DNA from: Aureobasidium sp. EXF-3400
Taxonomy: Eukaryota; Ascomycota; Dothideomycetes; Dothideales; Saccotheciaceae
Direction of reading: 5' to 3'
DNA: 64,000 nt
Assembly (NCBI GenBank): GCA_024195585.1
Contig: SWBL01000170.1
Location: 1 to 64,000 of the forward strand
The position numbers were made by a program, and so were the translations under genes. How positions within the stretch are numbered: the stretch's first letter is position 1; each line of letters opens with the position of its first letter. This document shows, one piece after another, positions 47,035-57,429 of this stretch. The notes beneath the pieces are model-generated. The model was not told the DNA's origin. It was given only the letters and a program-made list of their open reading frames with translations, and did not search any database.

Positions 47035-47369
47035 ATGGCCATTACGCACTTCTTGTTCCACAGCTCTTGACGAAAATGAATACTTCTTTGGGCACAACGT
47101 ACCCAACCAACGACATGACGTTCAACATGATCCACTCTCCTGTTCCATACTTTTACTGGCATAGCATTGGCGCTCGGCGCATCAAGAGAACGTTCTGAAT
47201 ATACATATTTCAACTTTACGTTGCTATCTTCGTCTATGACAGGTGAATCGTCCTCGATAACCATCGTCCGCTGATCGATCGCTTGCAATAAAAGCCACCC
47301 ACTGCTCTCAAATGTATCCCAGAACTCCAGGCTCCGAACTTTATACTAAACAGTCGTAGAGGGTATCCG
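47035..47369. other. Convergent 3' spacer
   Basis: These 335 bp lie between the convergent mms2 and thioesterase genes. No coding sequence is seen. Confidence 0.5.
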
Positions 47370-48334
47370 TCACTCGTCGTCTGAGTAAAGTCTGGCCATG
47401 TTCTTTGCACCTCTGGGCTCGATGAACAAGGCCTCGGCCTCAACGAAATGCTCGCCCTCTTCGACACCGTCGCCCAACATCTCAATCCAACCCTTGACCC
47501 ACGCTTTTCTGCCATCGACCTTGGTAGTCTCTGCTCTGAGCACAATGAAGCTGTTCGCTGGGCAGGGCTTCTTGTATGTGATGTTCAAGCTCGCCGTGAC
47601 GCCCACCTTGTTGGGCAGAGCAGGGAAACAGGCGCGAGCAAGACCCTCGTCCAGAAGAGTTGCGAGCAGACCTCCGTGAATGATTGTAGGGTGTCCGCAC
47701 AACTTTTCACCGAGGTGAGCGATCTGCACAATCGCAGGTAGCTCGGACTTTGTCTTTGAAAAGGTAAGAGGCGGCGAAGCAATCTTGTCGTCTCCTTGCA
47801 AGGTACCCGCTGTCAGATTATGCGATCTCATGTTGGCAGGAATCTTCATGTGCGGTCTGGACTCGGCCCATTGTGGGTTTGCGCGCAGAGACTCGGCAAG
47901 AGGGTTCGAGGTAAGGCGTTTGTCGATCTCTTCGGCTTCGGGACTGGCAGGTACGAACAGGGAGAGTGTCTCGGCATTGGTGGGAGATGAGAGGAAGCCA
48001 TTGGCCGTCTCGATGGCAGGAGCGACAGACATTGCTAGACCGGCGGCTGTTGCGAGTACGAAAAGAGCGGTTGCGCCGAGGACACGAGAGGTTCGGGAGC
48101 GAGGAGGGGGAGGCGTCAGATCTGGAGGGTTACCGAGAGGGGGAGTGGTAGAAGGAGCTTCGGACACACGGATATCAGTCAAGTGGAAGCAAGGGAAGAA
48201 GTAAGATGGCACTCACCAGATTGAGTGGTCTGGTACCGCTTCTGAATTGCGGGCTGACAGGCTCTATATATACGACGAGTGCCGGCACCCCAGAGAGCCC
48301 TCCGAGCAAGAGCCGCTCCTGAACCCGTGGCCAT
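47370..48334 (-). CDS. Mitochondrial hotdog-fold thioesterase (PaaI/THEM4-like)
   Basis: Likely an acyl-CoA thioesterase or a non-catalytic hotdog protein of the mitochondrial inner membrane. The exons are 48217-48334 and 47370-48157, with a 59-bp intron (GTGAGT..AAG), giving 301 residues. Exon 1 encodes an Arg/Ala-rich N-terminus (MATGSGAALARRALWGAGTR) typical of a mitochondrial presequence. A proline-rich stretch and one transmembrane helix follow (VLGATALFVLATAAGLAMSV, residues about 55-75). The C-terminal half is the 4HBT domain, with the helix motif GHPTIIHGGLLATLLDEGLA containing HGG and Asp/Glu, and the strand VTASLNITYKKPCPA. A start inside the intron (48212) would lose the presequence. 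Substrate unknown. Confidence 0.82.
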
Positions 48335-48891
48335 TGTTACTTCGGCTTGTGACGAATCTCAAAGAATTTGTTTGCCAACCAGGGCCGAGTTGAGATAGCC
48401 CTTGCGGTATTGCTTTGAAATTGTTCAAGGCCAAGACCAAGTCGTCCGAGGTCCAACGCTCTTCCGACGCCGCAATTTGGGGATTCCGATGGCCGACCCA
48501 TCCTGATGCAGTAATCTTTGCGAAAGCGATGCGAAGAGAAATCTTCTCGAAACCTTCTCGAAACATCGCCGTTGAACAAGACCTTGCCTGTTGGTTAGGA
48601 GGCAGCAGTCTAGAGAAGCAACATCGTATGGTTGAAAACACTGGAATTTGTAACGAATCGCAACATACTCTCTCCCATCGAAACAAGTCGTCTAGCTAGG
48701 CTCCTGAATTCTATCTCAAAGTAGCACCCAGTATCTACTGACACATAGCGAATGGTTCAAGTCGAAAGCCTCACAGCCTGGTTTCCAAGCATGCGTAACC
48801 TCTGTTGCAGGGAAGGAACGCTGACAACGATAGCAGCACTGCTGTATTTGGTCGCCATGGATGCTTCATTCCCGTACTATTTGAGGGTCAG
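48335..48891. other. Spacer, no gene recognised
   Basis: These 557 bp hold the promoter side of the thioesterase gene and the 3' flank of the oxygenase gene. Open frames seen here are unlike known proteins. Confidence 0.5.
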
Positions 48892-50505
48892 TCAAAGTGC
48901 ATTGGCCACCAGCTCCACACTTACTGCAAGATACGCCATCTCTAGTTGAGAGTCTCGAGGACGTCTGATCCATAGCATAGGTCCAAGACGCTCCCATCCA
49001 ATCTTGTCCACCAAGTTATGGTTCTCTATCGTTTCATCGGAAATCTTCATCGGCTCGAATCCAAGCCGGTAGAAGGTATCTCCGTCACAAGGCTCATGCA
49101 TGCGCTCATCGTCACTCTTATCACTGTGATAAAACTGAGCGTCATGATCACGCATGTCGGCACACTCCTCAGACAAGTCCACCATACGGATCAACTCAGC
49201 CCGGAGATTCAATGCCAGCAAGACCTCGTAAAGCATCATATCTGCTCCCTTGAGAGCACCGGGCAGTTGTCGATGTAGGAGAGCGTGCGTATAAGGATAA
49301 GCATGAGCAAGTCCAATTGCCATGGATCCACCCTCGGCCATGAAAGTGCGAGATCTGAGCAAATCGACAAGTGGTTGATATGTTGGAAGGCGTGTAGCGT
49401 CCATGCTGTGCTTCTTCCCAGCCAAGAAGCCACTACCACGCGAGGCATACAAGTTGTACGTCAAGGTGACACGGTGACCAGCAGTGACTTCTTGTACCTC
49501 GTGAGAGCAATCAGAATAGAACGCTGCCCATTGAATGGAAGATGTCTTGCTAGTCGAGGAAGAAGCCGACCAGTCGAATCTGACGGTGTTTGCCCTATGA
49601 GATACAGACAGAACGCCGCCCTCGAATTCAGAGGGCAAGCACACAACGAGGCTGCCGATCTGAGTCTCACCCCGGGGAGTATCCACGTGAGCCTTGAATC
49701 TACCAGAAGGCCCGCTGTAGATGTTGAGCTTGTAGAGTTCAGCTCTGATCCCCAGGCTCATCTCAGCAGATCGAGTGTCGTCATCGCCTTCCTCGTCTGA
49801 TGGATGAGCTCCTGCCAGTATATCCAAGAGGACCAGATCGGCACCCTCGAGTCTTTGTTCTAAGACTTCGTCAAGTCCTTGGCCGTATTTCGTCATGTAC
49901 AACTTCATGATCGAGGAAAGGTCATCAGGCGAACGTGAAGTTAGTATTTCCATGAGGGTCATCGAGTCAAGTTCCGTGGACCCCTCAACCGCAGCATGCA
50001 GGAGTTCGACGTCGGCCTTGATGGCGGGCGGATCTTCTTGCAATTGTTCGGGACCCGTTCCTGTTACCTTGCGCTTGACCGAAGGCATCAGGAGCTGTTG
50101 AACGATATCAATGACCCCAGTTTCGTAAGGACAAAAATCGGTAAGGAAGTCGTCTGTATCCAGTTTGGTCGCGTTGCGATACTGTTCATCATATACATCC
50201 TTGCCACCTCGACCGAAAGTAGCCGGCTCACACGTACTGATCAGGCTCAGAAATGCTGAGTCTTTGGTTGTATCGGTGGGAAGCCTCAAGGTCTGACCCT
50301 CCCCAGAGGTTTCATAACGTATTGTGACTGGTCTGGTGGTGATGACTTGATCGTAGACTTGAGATTCAATATCGCTTTCACTATCCTCAAGGGGCTTCGA
50401 AGGTTTGAGAATGATCGGGACGTAACCCCCACAAGCGAAGGCGCTTTGGTTGTCGGCATCTCCTAGAGCCGAAGAGAACGCCCCGAGAAGTTGCTGTTCA
50501 GACAT
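48892..50505 (-). CDS. 2-oxoglutarate/Fe(II) oxygenase with internal annexin-like repeat
   Basis: A single-exon protein of 537 residues from ATG 50505 (CACAATGTC context; an in-frame ATG at 50598 would add 31). The N-terminal block (FACGGYVPI, CEPATFGRGGKDVYDEQYR, FLTDFCPYETGVIDIVQQL) and the core (GIRAELYKLNIYSGPSGRFK, then HVDTPRG) form a prolyl-4-hydroxylase-like fold seen in many fungal proteins. Iron ligands are His273 and Asp275 (HVDTPRG) and His335 (SDCSHEV); the 2OG-binding Arg is 345 (GHRVTLTYN). Between the two blocks, residues about 165-232 read like one annexin repeat (LHAAVEG, TLMEILTSRS, IMKLYMTKYGQGLDEVLEQRL, EGADLVLLDIL). The C-terminal 190 residues are not assigned. Substrate unknown; probably cytosolic. 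Confidence 0.8.
   Translation of the reverse strand: MSEQQLLGAFSSALGDADNQSAFACGGYVPIILKPSKPLEDSESDIESQVYDQVITTRPVTIRYETSGEGQTLRLPTDTTKDSAFLSLISTCEPATFGRGGKDVYDEQYRNATKLDTDDFLTDFCPYETGVIDIVQQLLMPSVKRKVTGTGPEQLQEDPPAIKADVELLHAAVEGSTELDSMTLMEILTSRSPDDLSSIMKLYMTKYGQGLDEVLEQRLEGADLVLLDILAGAHPSDEEGDDDTRSAEMSLGIRAELYKLNIYSGPSGRFKAHVDTPRGETQIGSLVVCLPSEFEGGVLSVSHRANTVRFDWSASSSTSKTSSIQWAAFYSDCSHEVQEVTAGHRVTLTYNLYASRGSGFLAGKKHSMDATRLPTYQPLVDLLRSRTFMAEGGSMAIGLAHAYPYTHALLHRQLPGALKGADMMLYEVLLALNLRAELIRMVDLSEECADMRDHDAQFYHSDKSDDERMHEPCDGDTFYRLGFEPMKISDETIENHNLVDKIGWERLGPMLWIRRPRDSQLEMAYLAVSVELVANAL
49810..50013 (-). other. Annexin-like repeat inside the oxygenase gene
   Basis: This part encodes residues about 165-232 of the oxygenase. 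The spacing of hydrophobic positions and the markers ILTSRS, YMTKYG..L...LE and LEG.....LL.IL follow the annexin repeat (helices A-E). The type II calcium loop (GxGT) is replaced by EGSTELD, so calcium binding may be weak or lost. A single repeat is unusual, because annexins carry four. Confidence 0.6.
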
Positions 50506-51403
50506 TGTGATGACTTTTTGGTAATGACCACTTGCCAGCTTAGAGTACTGATACTTATACCATTCAGTCCGAGTACTCAATTCAGATTTTGCAGCCACTG
50601 CTGCCTGAATCTCATCCCCAAGGGTTTGTTCCAGGCAGCATGTTGCACGAACACGTCCCTTGAAGCCAGGGGGATGAACTTTGCATCAATCTACCAGGCA
50701 ACGACAGTCAATGACTTAGTCGACAGGATATAGGACGTATATGTGATGTGATATGATAGGTTGATGGAAGCGCGTAGTATGGTCAGTGATGGTATGACGC
50801 TGAACTTGTGTGACCAACAATAGAACATGGTTATCTGCGTGCATCAATCGTGGAACCGACCCATATTAGAGACCTCGATACACATGTTGTAAAATCAGGG
50901 GAGAAGTCTATAGAGGAGATAAGCACACGTCGATAGACGTTTTGGTCGTCCCCACACAGCACCTCCGGATCAACAACCACGTCAATAGGTAGTTGTCAGC
51001 CTGTCACGACAAGCGCAAGGCTCGCAAACAAAACAAAAAGCTTGTCCTATGTATCAGAATTTGTTCTCTGAAGGGATGTTCAGGAGTCGTTCTCGTTGCT
51101 TGCCTATCAATTCCTACACAAATGCAAGCCAGCCGCGAAGAATGTGAGATCATACCTACGTATAATCGCACGTGTACCTCTAAAAGCACAAATTTGGACG
51201 CAAAGAGATGCGCCAAGGGTCACAATGCGGTGGCCCTGACGATGGTAACTCCACAAATGTTTGCTCAGACCGGAAACTGCATTGAGGGGTCACAAAGGTA
51301 GAATCCCATATAGTAGTCGATCCCCGAGCCTCATTTCGCATACCTATCCTCATCACCTACCTTCTATTTTGAACTCTCGCATAACTTTAGTGCGAACCTT
51401 CCA
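50506..51403. other. Divergent spacer, no gene recognised
   Basis: About 0.9 kb lie between the divergent oxygenase and DUF5519 genes. No coding sequence is supported. Confidence 0.5.
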
Positions 51404-52237
51404 TTGAACCACCCCTTTGTTGAATGGAGTCTGCCTCTGGACACCATGGACGTACTCAAATCCTTCAACCACCGTCCTAAGACAACAATGGGCAATCTGA
51501 CCTTCTCGTACACCCACCTCGCGGCCATCACTATCCTCGTGCCAACAATACGACACCTCTACCTCGATTACCAAAGCTTCATCGCATTGGGACCTGGAGG
51601 CACGCCAAAGACTATCATGGGCTATTGCAAAGTCAAGGCACTGGGCATGTTTGCTCTCCGGGACCCATACGCACCACCCAAGGTTCCATGGTCTATGACA
51701 CAGAAGGAAGGCTGCTTGTCGACCCTACCACAGCGAGAGGGCCCTCGTCCGTCAACTCTTGGGATTGCGCCTCATCGCCAGACCAACCAGAAGCCACCGC
51801 AAGAGATGTACGAAAAGCTAGCCAATGCGATACACACCATTGCGCGGGACAACACAAATCTCCATGAAGGCACGTCGTGTTTCGAGAAGCACGGCAGTGG
51901 CTTGTTCACCGAAACTCCACAACGACGGACCTGCGGAGGTGAAATCTGCCATGCACATCCTTCGGATGGATCCTTACATCTGACACTACATCCTGCTGAT
52001 GCGAAGATCATGCTCGAGGGCGGTTGGGGTGAGAGACATCCTTTGGCAAGAGGTGGGTGGCTGGAAAGATTCGTTCCTGGAGGATTCGTCATGATCTACG
52101 CGCCTCGCAACGACGACGAGCTCAAAGTGGTGCTGGAGATTGTGCGCGCTGCAGCATGGTATGTCGGAGGCGAAGAAATCAAGAGCGAGCACGACAAGCG
52201 CAGAGATAGTGGCCAAGCAGAGGACCTTGTATGGTGA
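51404..52237 (+). CDS. DUF5519 ('luciferase domain') protein
   Basis: Function unknown; the family name comes from a database label and does not imply light emission. It is a single exon of 277 residues from 51404; later in-frame ATGs at 51446 (MDVLKSF) and 51488 (MGNL) are equally possible starts. A hydrophobic N-terminal segment (THLAAITILVPTIRHLYLDY) may anchor it in a membrane. The first half includes FIALGPGGTPKTIMGYCKV. The C-terminal domain carries the family core: GGEICHAHPSDGSLHLTLHP, MLEGGWGERHPLA and PGGFVMIYAPRNDDELKVV. The His residues in HAHPSDGSLHLTLH could bind a metal or take part in catalysis. It is divergent from the oxygenase gene. Confidence 0.75.
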   Translation: MNHPFVEWSLPLDTMDVLKSFNHRPKTTMGNLTFSYTHLAAITILVPTIRHLYLDYQSFIALGPGGTPKTIMGYCKVKALGMFALRDPYAPPKVPWSMTQKEGCLSTLPQREGPRPSTLGIAPHRQTNQKPPQEMYEKLANAIHTIARDNTNLHEGTSCFEKHGSGLFTETPQRRTCGGEICHAHPSDGSLHLTLHPADAKIMLEGGWGERHPLARGGWLERFVPGGFVMIYAPRNDDELKVVLEIVRAAAWYVGGEEIKSEHDKRRDSGQAEDLVW

Positions 52238-53294
52238 GAGTTGTCGTTTATCGACAGAGGAAGAACCCATGACTGCGGGAGCACGCCGGAGGAGGCCGAA
52301 GGGCCGATCATGTCGAACAGAGTGGGGTTACGAGAAACGGGATGACAAGGCATTATTGACATGGACACGGACACGGACATGACTTGTTATTGGACACATA
52401 GCGGCAGCGAGGCGAACGGAGCTTTCGGATTCTTCTTGATGTCTTTGTATTCGCGGGTTTAGAATGGACGTACCTGAGTACCTGAAGATGAATCTCACAC
52501 GGCTTGCTGGGATGACATCAACGGCGAGGCACTCGGAAGTCGGCCATCATACGCCTCTCGACAAAGAATCTTTGGCCAGACGTTCCAGCCTACGGGCGAC
52601 CTTGCGGTGAGATGGACCTACAGACCGCTGCAGGGCAAAAGTTGTCGTAGACAGAATCAACGGAAACGTCTCCAATCAATTGCCAGGTAACCTGGAGATT
52701 ACGTGCTTGCTTGGGTCCACTCTTTGTTTTTGTAGCCGTGCAAGGATTCGACAGTTGAAGAATGAAAATTTGGGCGGAGACTTCAAAACTTACACGGTGG
52801 AAGGTTGATTTGGCATGGGCCAATCTCGCTCGCAGGTTGTTTTGTTTCTTACATGATAATGCACCGGGGGTGGGTTCTTACAATAAACCAACTCATAGTC
52901 TCATAGCCGGTAGATGGAGTCCAAAGTTGGAAGCGTTGACGGATGGGCGTGTGGAGAGAACGGCACCGAACGCCACATCCATCAATCTCTCGGCTTACGA
53001 CATGCGTAAAATGCTTCAACCTTTCTGACCACACCCTTCGCCCTAGCCGCGGCCGCCACAGTAGCTTACTTGATTTGTCTTGCGATTAAGCTCTGATCCT
53101 CCAGGACCACTCCCGTCATTTATAAACTGCTTGCTAGCCGCAGCGCGCATCTTTCCTTCTACTCAGTCCTAGTACACCCAGATCGACTCGACTGTCCATC
53201 ACCTTTTCTCAAGCTGGTGGTTAATGCTGCCTGAATTCAACCGACGCGACCTTTTCACATATTTCACGCTCGTCCGGAGCATTCGTTCGATAAA
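52238..53294. other. Spacer and promoter of the amino-acid permease gene
   Basis: These 1.06 kb hold no recognised gene. A short GGACAC tandem repeat lies at about 52363-52379. A TATAAA box lies at 53121-53126, followed by a C/T-rich leader. Confidence 0.5.
53121..53126 (+). promoter_or_regulatory. TATA box of the amino-acid permease gene
   Basis: TATAAA lies about 170 bp upstream of the permease start codon, in the expected orientation and followed by a pyrimidine-rich leader. Confidence 0.45.
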
Positions 53295-55143
53295 ATGGCG
53301 TTAGGAAATTTCTTCAACAAGAAGCCTACTATTGTTGCTGATGCACCTCCTCTCCCGAATGCGCCCGAAGTCGAGAAACCCATGTTCGGCAACGAGGGAT
53401 ATGGCGACCAGCCTGCCGCGTACGATCCCGAGAAGACTGGTCCCAGGGGCATGAGCATGAACAGAATCGACGGACCTATGACCAAATCCGTCAGCCAACA
53501 AGGCGATCTCAGCGATGACAGCTCCGGCTTGACCGTGGGAAAGCAGATGGAGATGGAGGCCGGAAATGCCATCAAGTACAGAACTTGCAGTTGGCCAAAG
53601 GTGTGACCCTATCGCGCGTGTTTTGTTTTCCTCCTACCTTCCCACTTGCGACATGGAGCGAGTCGACTCTCTGCCCAATGCGACAACCCATCGTTTTCGC
53701 TCTCAAGTTCCTCATGCAGCAAGCCCTTGCACCACTTCCATCTCCTTGCCCAATGATTTGTTCCAAATTCGGAAAGCTCTACCATGGGACGTACAAGAAC
53801 CGACCTAATCCATCTTCTAGACTGCGGCATTGTTGTTTTCTGAGTACATCTGCTTGGCTATCATGTCTTTCCCATACTCGTACGCCACTCTAGGTCTGGT
53901 ACCCGGCCTGATCTTGACCGTTGTCATTGCCGGGCTGGTCCTGTACACCTCTCTTGTTCTCTGGTATGTTGGATGGAAAGCCCGTCTCACGAACCGTGTC
54001 TGACTCAATTGTAGGGAGTTCTGCCTGCGTCACCCTGAAGTAAAGGATGTCTGCGACATTGGACAAATGCTGTTCTGGGGTCAAAGATGGGCATGGTGGG
54101 CTACTGCCTTCATGTTCATCCTGAACAACACTTTCATCCAGGGCCTGCATTGCTTGACTGGTGCCAAATACCTTAACACCATGACTGGTCACGGTCTCTG
54201 CACAATCGCCTTCAGCGCCATCGTTGCTTCCGTTTCCTTCGTTGCGTCGCTTCCTCGTACTTTCAGCACTCTTGCTCTGTTGGGTACCGGATCTGCGTTC
54301 TTTACCTTCATCTCGGTCCTCCTGGCCACCATCTTCTCTGGTATCGAGCCTCACCCTGCTGGTTATCCCAAGTATGGAGAGCCTCTCGTGCTTGCAGTCC
54401 CACAGGCAGGTACCACTTTTGTTGCCGGAATGTCCGCATTCATGAACATCAGCTACACATTTATTGGACAGATTACTCTGCCCTCTTTCATCGCTGAAAT
54501 GAAGAACCCTCGCGATTTCCCCAAGGCTCTCTGGGCTGTTACCATCGCCGAAGTCATTCTTTTCTCGCTCGTTGGTGCTATCATTTACGCCTACACGGGT
54601 ACTCAATACTACACCGCACCTGCCTTCGGATCCTTGAGCAACGAAGTATACAAGAAAGTTAGTTTCTCGTTTATGATTCCGACCATCATTTTCCTAGGCG
54701 TACTCTACGCCTCGGTCTCTGCACGCTTTGTCTTTTTCAGAATCTTTGCTGGAACTAGACACATGGGTGAGCATACTGTTGTTGGCTGGGTGAGCTGGGC
54801 TGCTATCCTGCTCTGTACCTGGATCTTAGCCTTTATCATTGCTGAAGTCATTCCCTTCTTCAGTGATCTGCTGTCGCTTATGAGTTCGCTCTTTGACAGC
54901 TTCTTTGGATTCATCTTCTGGGGTGTCGCGTACCTTCGTATGCGTAGAGTTGATTACGGACCAGACTTCTGGAAGAATAGAGGCTTCAGGGGAAGCTTCG
55001 GAGCTGTCTTTAACCTGATTCTCATTTGCATTGGATTGCTGTTCCTCAGTGGAGGCACATATGCCTCTGTACAGAGCATTATTGATGGATACAACTCTTC
55101 ATCATATGGCACAGCCTTCTCCTGTGCCAACAACGGACTCTAG
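53295..55143 (+). CDS. AAAP-family amino-acid permease (Mtr-like)
   Basis: A plasma-membrane amino-acid/proton symporter of the auxin/amino-acid permease family, resembling the Neurospora neutral amino-acid transporter Mtr. The exons are 53295-53600, 53821-53963 and 54015-55143, giving 525 residues. Intron 1 is 220 bp, unusually long for this window. Intron 2 is 51 bp. A hydrophilic N-terminus (about 95 residues) is followed by about 11 transmembrane segments. Family-like blocks are LLFSEYICLAIMSFPYSYA (first membrane segment, completed across intron 1), QGLHCLTGAKYLNT, SYTFIGQITLPSFIAEMKNP and AVTIAEVILFSLVGAIIYAY. No break is seen. Confidence 0.9.
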
Positions 55144-55532
55144 AGAAACTGGAAGACATTGACAGTCTGCGTGTGGAGACCACTTGGAATACAGAATGAT
55201 TGCTACGATTTGAATGTACGCGCAATGGTTACACGTTGAATATTTTCCTTTACCAAATTGATAGCTTATTTTAATTGATATTTTGTTCTGAATCCTATTA
55301 TTGATGGCAGGTGTTAACCAGGCTCGAAATCAGTCGGACAGGCTGAATTGCATGTGATAGATTGCCAAGAGAAATGACGAGGGCGGTGGTTCCGTTGAGC
55401 CGCACGAGCTTGTGCCATGTGTTCTTCTACCATGGCACCTTCGCACTCTCTCAGACTATCACCGTTTGACAAGAGAGTACTCATTGTCGATTTACTGCGC
55501 AACGTTTGAACCGCTCGTCGTTACTAAACATA
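55144..55532. other. Spacer between permease and opi3
   Basis: These 389 bp hold the 3' flank of the permease gene (A+T-rich around 55250-55300) and the promoter of opi3. No gene is seen. Confidence 0.5.
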
Positions 55533-56556
55533 ATGTCTTCTATCTCTGACTTTGTCGATCTTGGACAGCCTATGTTCTGGTGTAAGTTGGAACCGAAATG
55601 CCGACCCAGCACACATGGGATCGTTGAAGAAGACAAGCTTATTCGAGATGCAACACAGTGTCTGCAGCTAGCATCTGTTTCAACCCTACTTTCTGGAAGT
55701 AAGCAGGTCTCGTTGCAAGAGTTTGTTTCGGAAAACATACTGATGACCTTTTAGCACAGCCGCAAGATCAGGTAAGGTTCACTGTTCGAATGTCTCCGAG
55801 CACGATGAAGAAAGACGCAGAAGTCGCTGTGGAATCAAGCAACCTGAAGAGAGAGAAAGAGAACAGAAAATTGACATGTTTTGCACATCTTGCAGAGTAC
55901 CACAACAAGACCATCACCAAGCTGTTTGGCGGCAACTCGCTTTACGGCTGCTATGCCCTCGCCGTGACAATCTTCACCCTTGGAATTGTTCGAGACAGCA
56001 TGTACGCATCTCTTTTTTATCATTCTGGTCAAGAAGCAACCGCCCATTACGCGCCAAAATCGTCGACCTCGTCCCCTCACGCACCAACCCTCCCAAAGCG
56101 ACACATGAAATTGAAAGAGGCCAGACGATGAAAGCTTGCTAACAGAACCAAAGCTACGAACGCGCCCTGCGCAGTCAACCCACTCACCCACTCCTTCTTG
56201 GCCCTGTTCCTGAGGCCTTGGCCATCGCTCTCTTCGCATCTGGAAACGTCCTCGTGCTTAGCTCCATGTACGCTCTCGGCATCACTGGCACCTACCTCGG
56301 TGACTACTTCGGCATCCTCATGGATGACATGGTCACGGGCTTTCCTTTCAACGTCTGCTCAGCACCCATGTACTATGGTTCTACGCTCAGCTTCTTGGGA
56401 TCAGCACTATGGTTCGGCAAGCCTGCAGGAGTGATCTTGACGGGACTGGTGTTCTTGGTCTACAAGGTTGCTTTGACCTACGAGGATCCATTCACTGCGG
56501 GTATCTATGCCGAGAGGGAGAGAAAGCAGAAGGCTGAAGGCAAGAAGGTCCGTTGA
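55533..56556 (+). CDS. opi3: Phospholipid N-methyltransferase (Opi3/PEM2)
   Basis: An ER-membrane enzyme that performs the last methylations from phosphatidylethanolamine to phosphatidylcholine using S-adenosylmethionine. The exons are 55533-55581, 55668-55698, 55755-55771, 55896-56001 and 56154-56556, giving 201 residues, near the usual 206. Two exons are tiny (31 and 17 nt). They are required to build SSICFNPTFWNTAARSEYHN, the conserved region before KTITKLFGG. The junction of exons 4 and 5 restores GIVRDSIYERALRSQPTHP. The SAM-binding motifs typical of class-II PEMTs are visible: GITGTYLGDYFGIL and, near the C-terminus, YEDPFTAGIY. Four hydrophobic segments fit the membrane topology. Unspliced open frames give only fragments. 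Confidence 0.92.
55755..55771 (+). other. 17-nt micro-exon in opi3
   Basis: The segment between TTTAG and GTAAGG is 17 nt and encodes most of NTAARS. Its phase (2 in, 1 out) is what joins FW to EYHNK in the enzyme's conserved N-terminal half. Confidence 0.75.
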
Positions 56557-56988
56557 TCGTCTTGAGGCCATGATACAGAAAGATGGAAGTGATTGGTGAA
56601 GAGCAGGAGAGGAAATGAAGGAGTAGAAAGCATAAAGAACAGAGCTGTCGGTCGCCAGACTACAGCTGCTAGATGGAAAGGATTCAACATGGGGTGGACT
56701 AGCTTGCAAGGGAGCAGAGGAGGTAGAGATGGAGGAAGGAGCTGGACACGAGACACGAATTCAACACGGATGCGCATATAATATGTACATGTCATTATAA
56801 AAGTAGTCGTTGCACGATTTTGATCTTGTGCTTCATCCAAGTCGTATGCCCAAGGTGCGTTCCAGCATTCTCACGTTCTCGTCGAAGCCCTCATAGGCAG
56901 CGTTCCTCAGCCTCATACCATTTTTATCACGCCTCCTATGCTCTTTCTATCAATTCCCATGCTCTTAGCTCTTACCTTGTTGTATAAC
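56557..56988. other. Convergent 3' spacer
   Basis: These 432 bp lie between the convergent opi3 and DUF1763 genes. No coding sequence is supported. Confidence 0.5.
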
Positions 56989-57258
56989 TTACAGCGAACT
57001 CGGCACACCCCTATTCTTACAGCCCCAAACCTGCAACAGATTCCTCACTATTTTGTCTTCGAGTCCTTTGTACTTGGCAGCATTGTTCAAGAATTCTAAC
57101 GTTTGAGATATTTGTCGCGAGTCGAAGGGAGATGTGGGATTGCGGAACGAGGAGCGAAGATGGGATTGCAGGGTGAAGCGGGCGGGTTTCGCGTAACGGA
57201 TTGCTTGGAGAGATGTTCGGAGGAGATGGCGGTATGCGTGGATGATGTCTTGCGACAT
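56989..57258 (-). CDS. DUF1763-type small protein, probably mitochondrial
   Basis: A small fungal protein of 89 residues from ATG 57258. The reading MSQDIIHAYRHLLRTSLQAI, then YAKPARFTLQSHLRSSFR, NTLEFL-like QTLEFLNNAAKYKGLEDKIV and RNLLQVWG resembles the DUF1763 family, which has an LYR-like helical pattern (an early Y-R followed by a basic, Phe-containing second helix). LYR-type proteins usually assist assembly of mitochondrial complexes; applying that here is inference. The tail after VWGC (KNRGVPSSL) is not conserved-looking. A GTAAGA donor there suggests that the true last exon may lie further left. Longer upstream frames (to 57405) are not supported. It is divergent from ksr1 with only 171 bp between starts. 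Confidence 0.65.
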   Translation of the reverse strand: MSQDIIHAYRHLLRTSLQAIRYAKPARFTLQSHLRSSFRNPTSPFDSRQISQTLEFLNNAAKYKGLEDKIVRNLLQVWGCKNRGVPSSL

Positions 57259-57429
57259 TTGCTTGTCGTCGTGGTGTAGTGGGATGAGCAGCTGGAGTGA
57301 AGAAAGACGAGAATGACGCTGGACGAGCGACGAGGGAGGGTCGTGTTTGGTTTGTTTGTTTAGCAGGGGTCCATGGATGCGATGCGACAGATACAACCTT
57401 GACATTTACCATCCTCTCGCTGTCTGATC
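57259..57429. promoter_or_regulatory. Short bidirectional promoter
   Basis: Only 171 bp separate the start codons of the DUF1763 gene and ksr1, so both transcripts must start inside this interval or within the opposite gene. No TATA box is seen. Confidence 0.5.
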
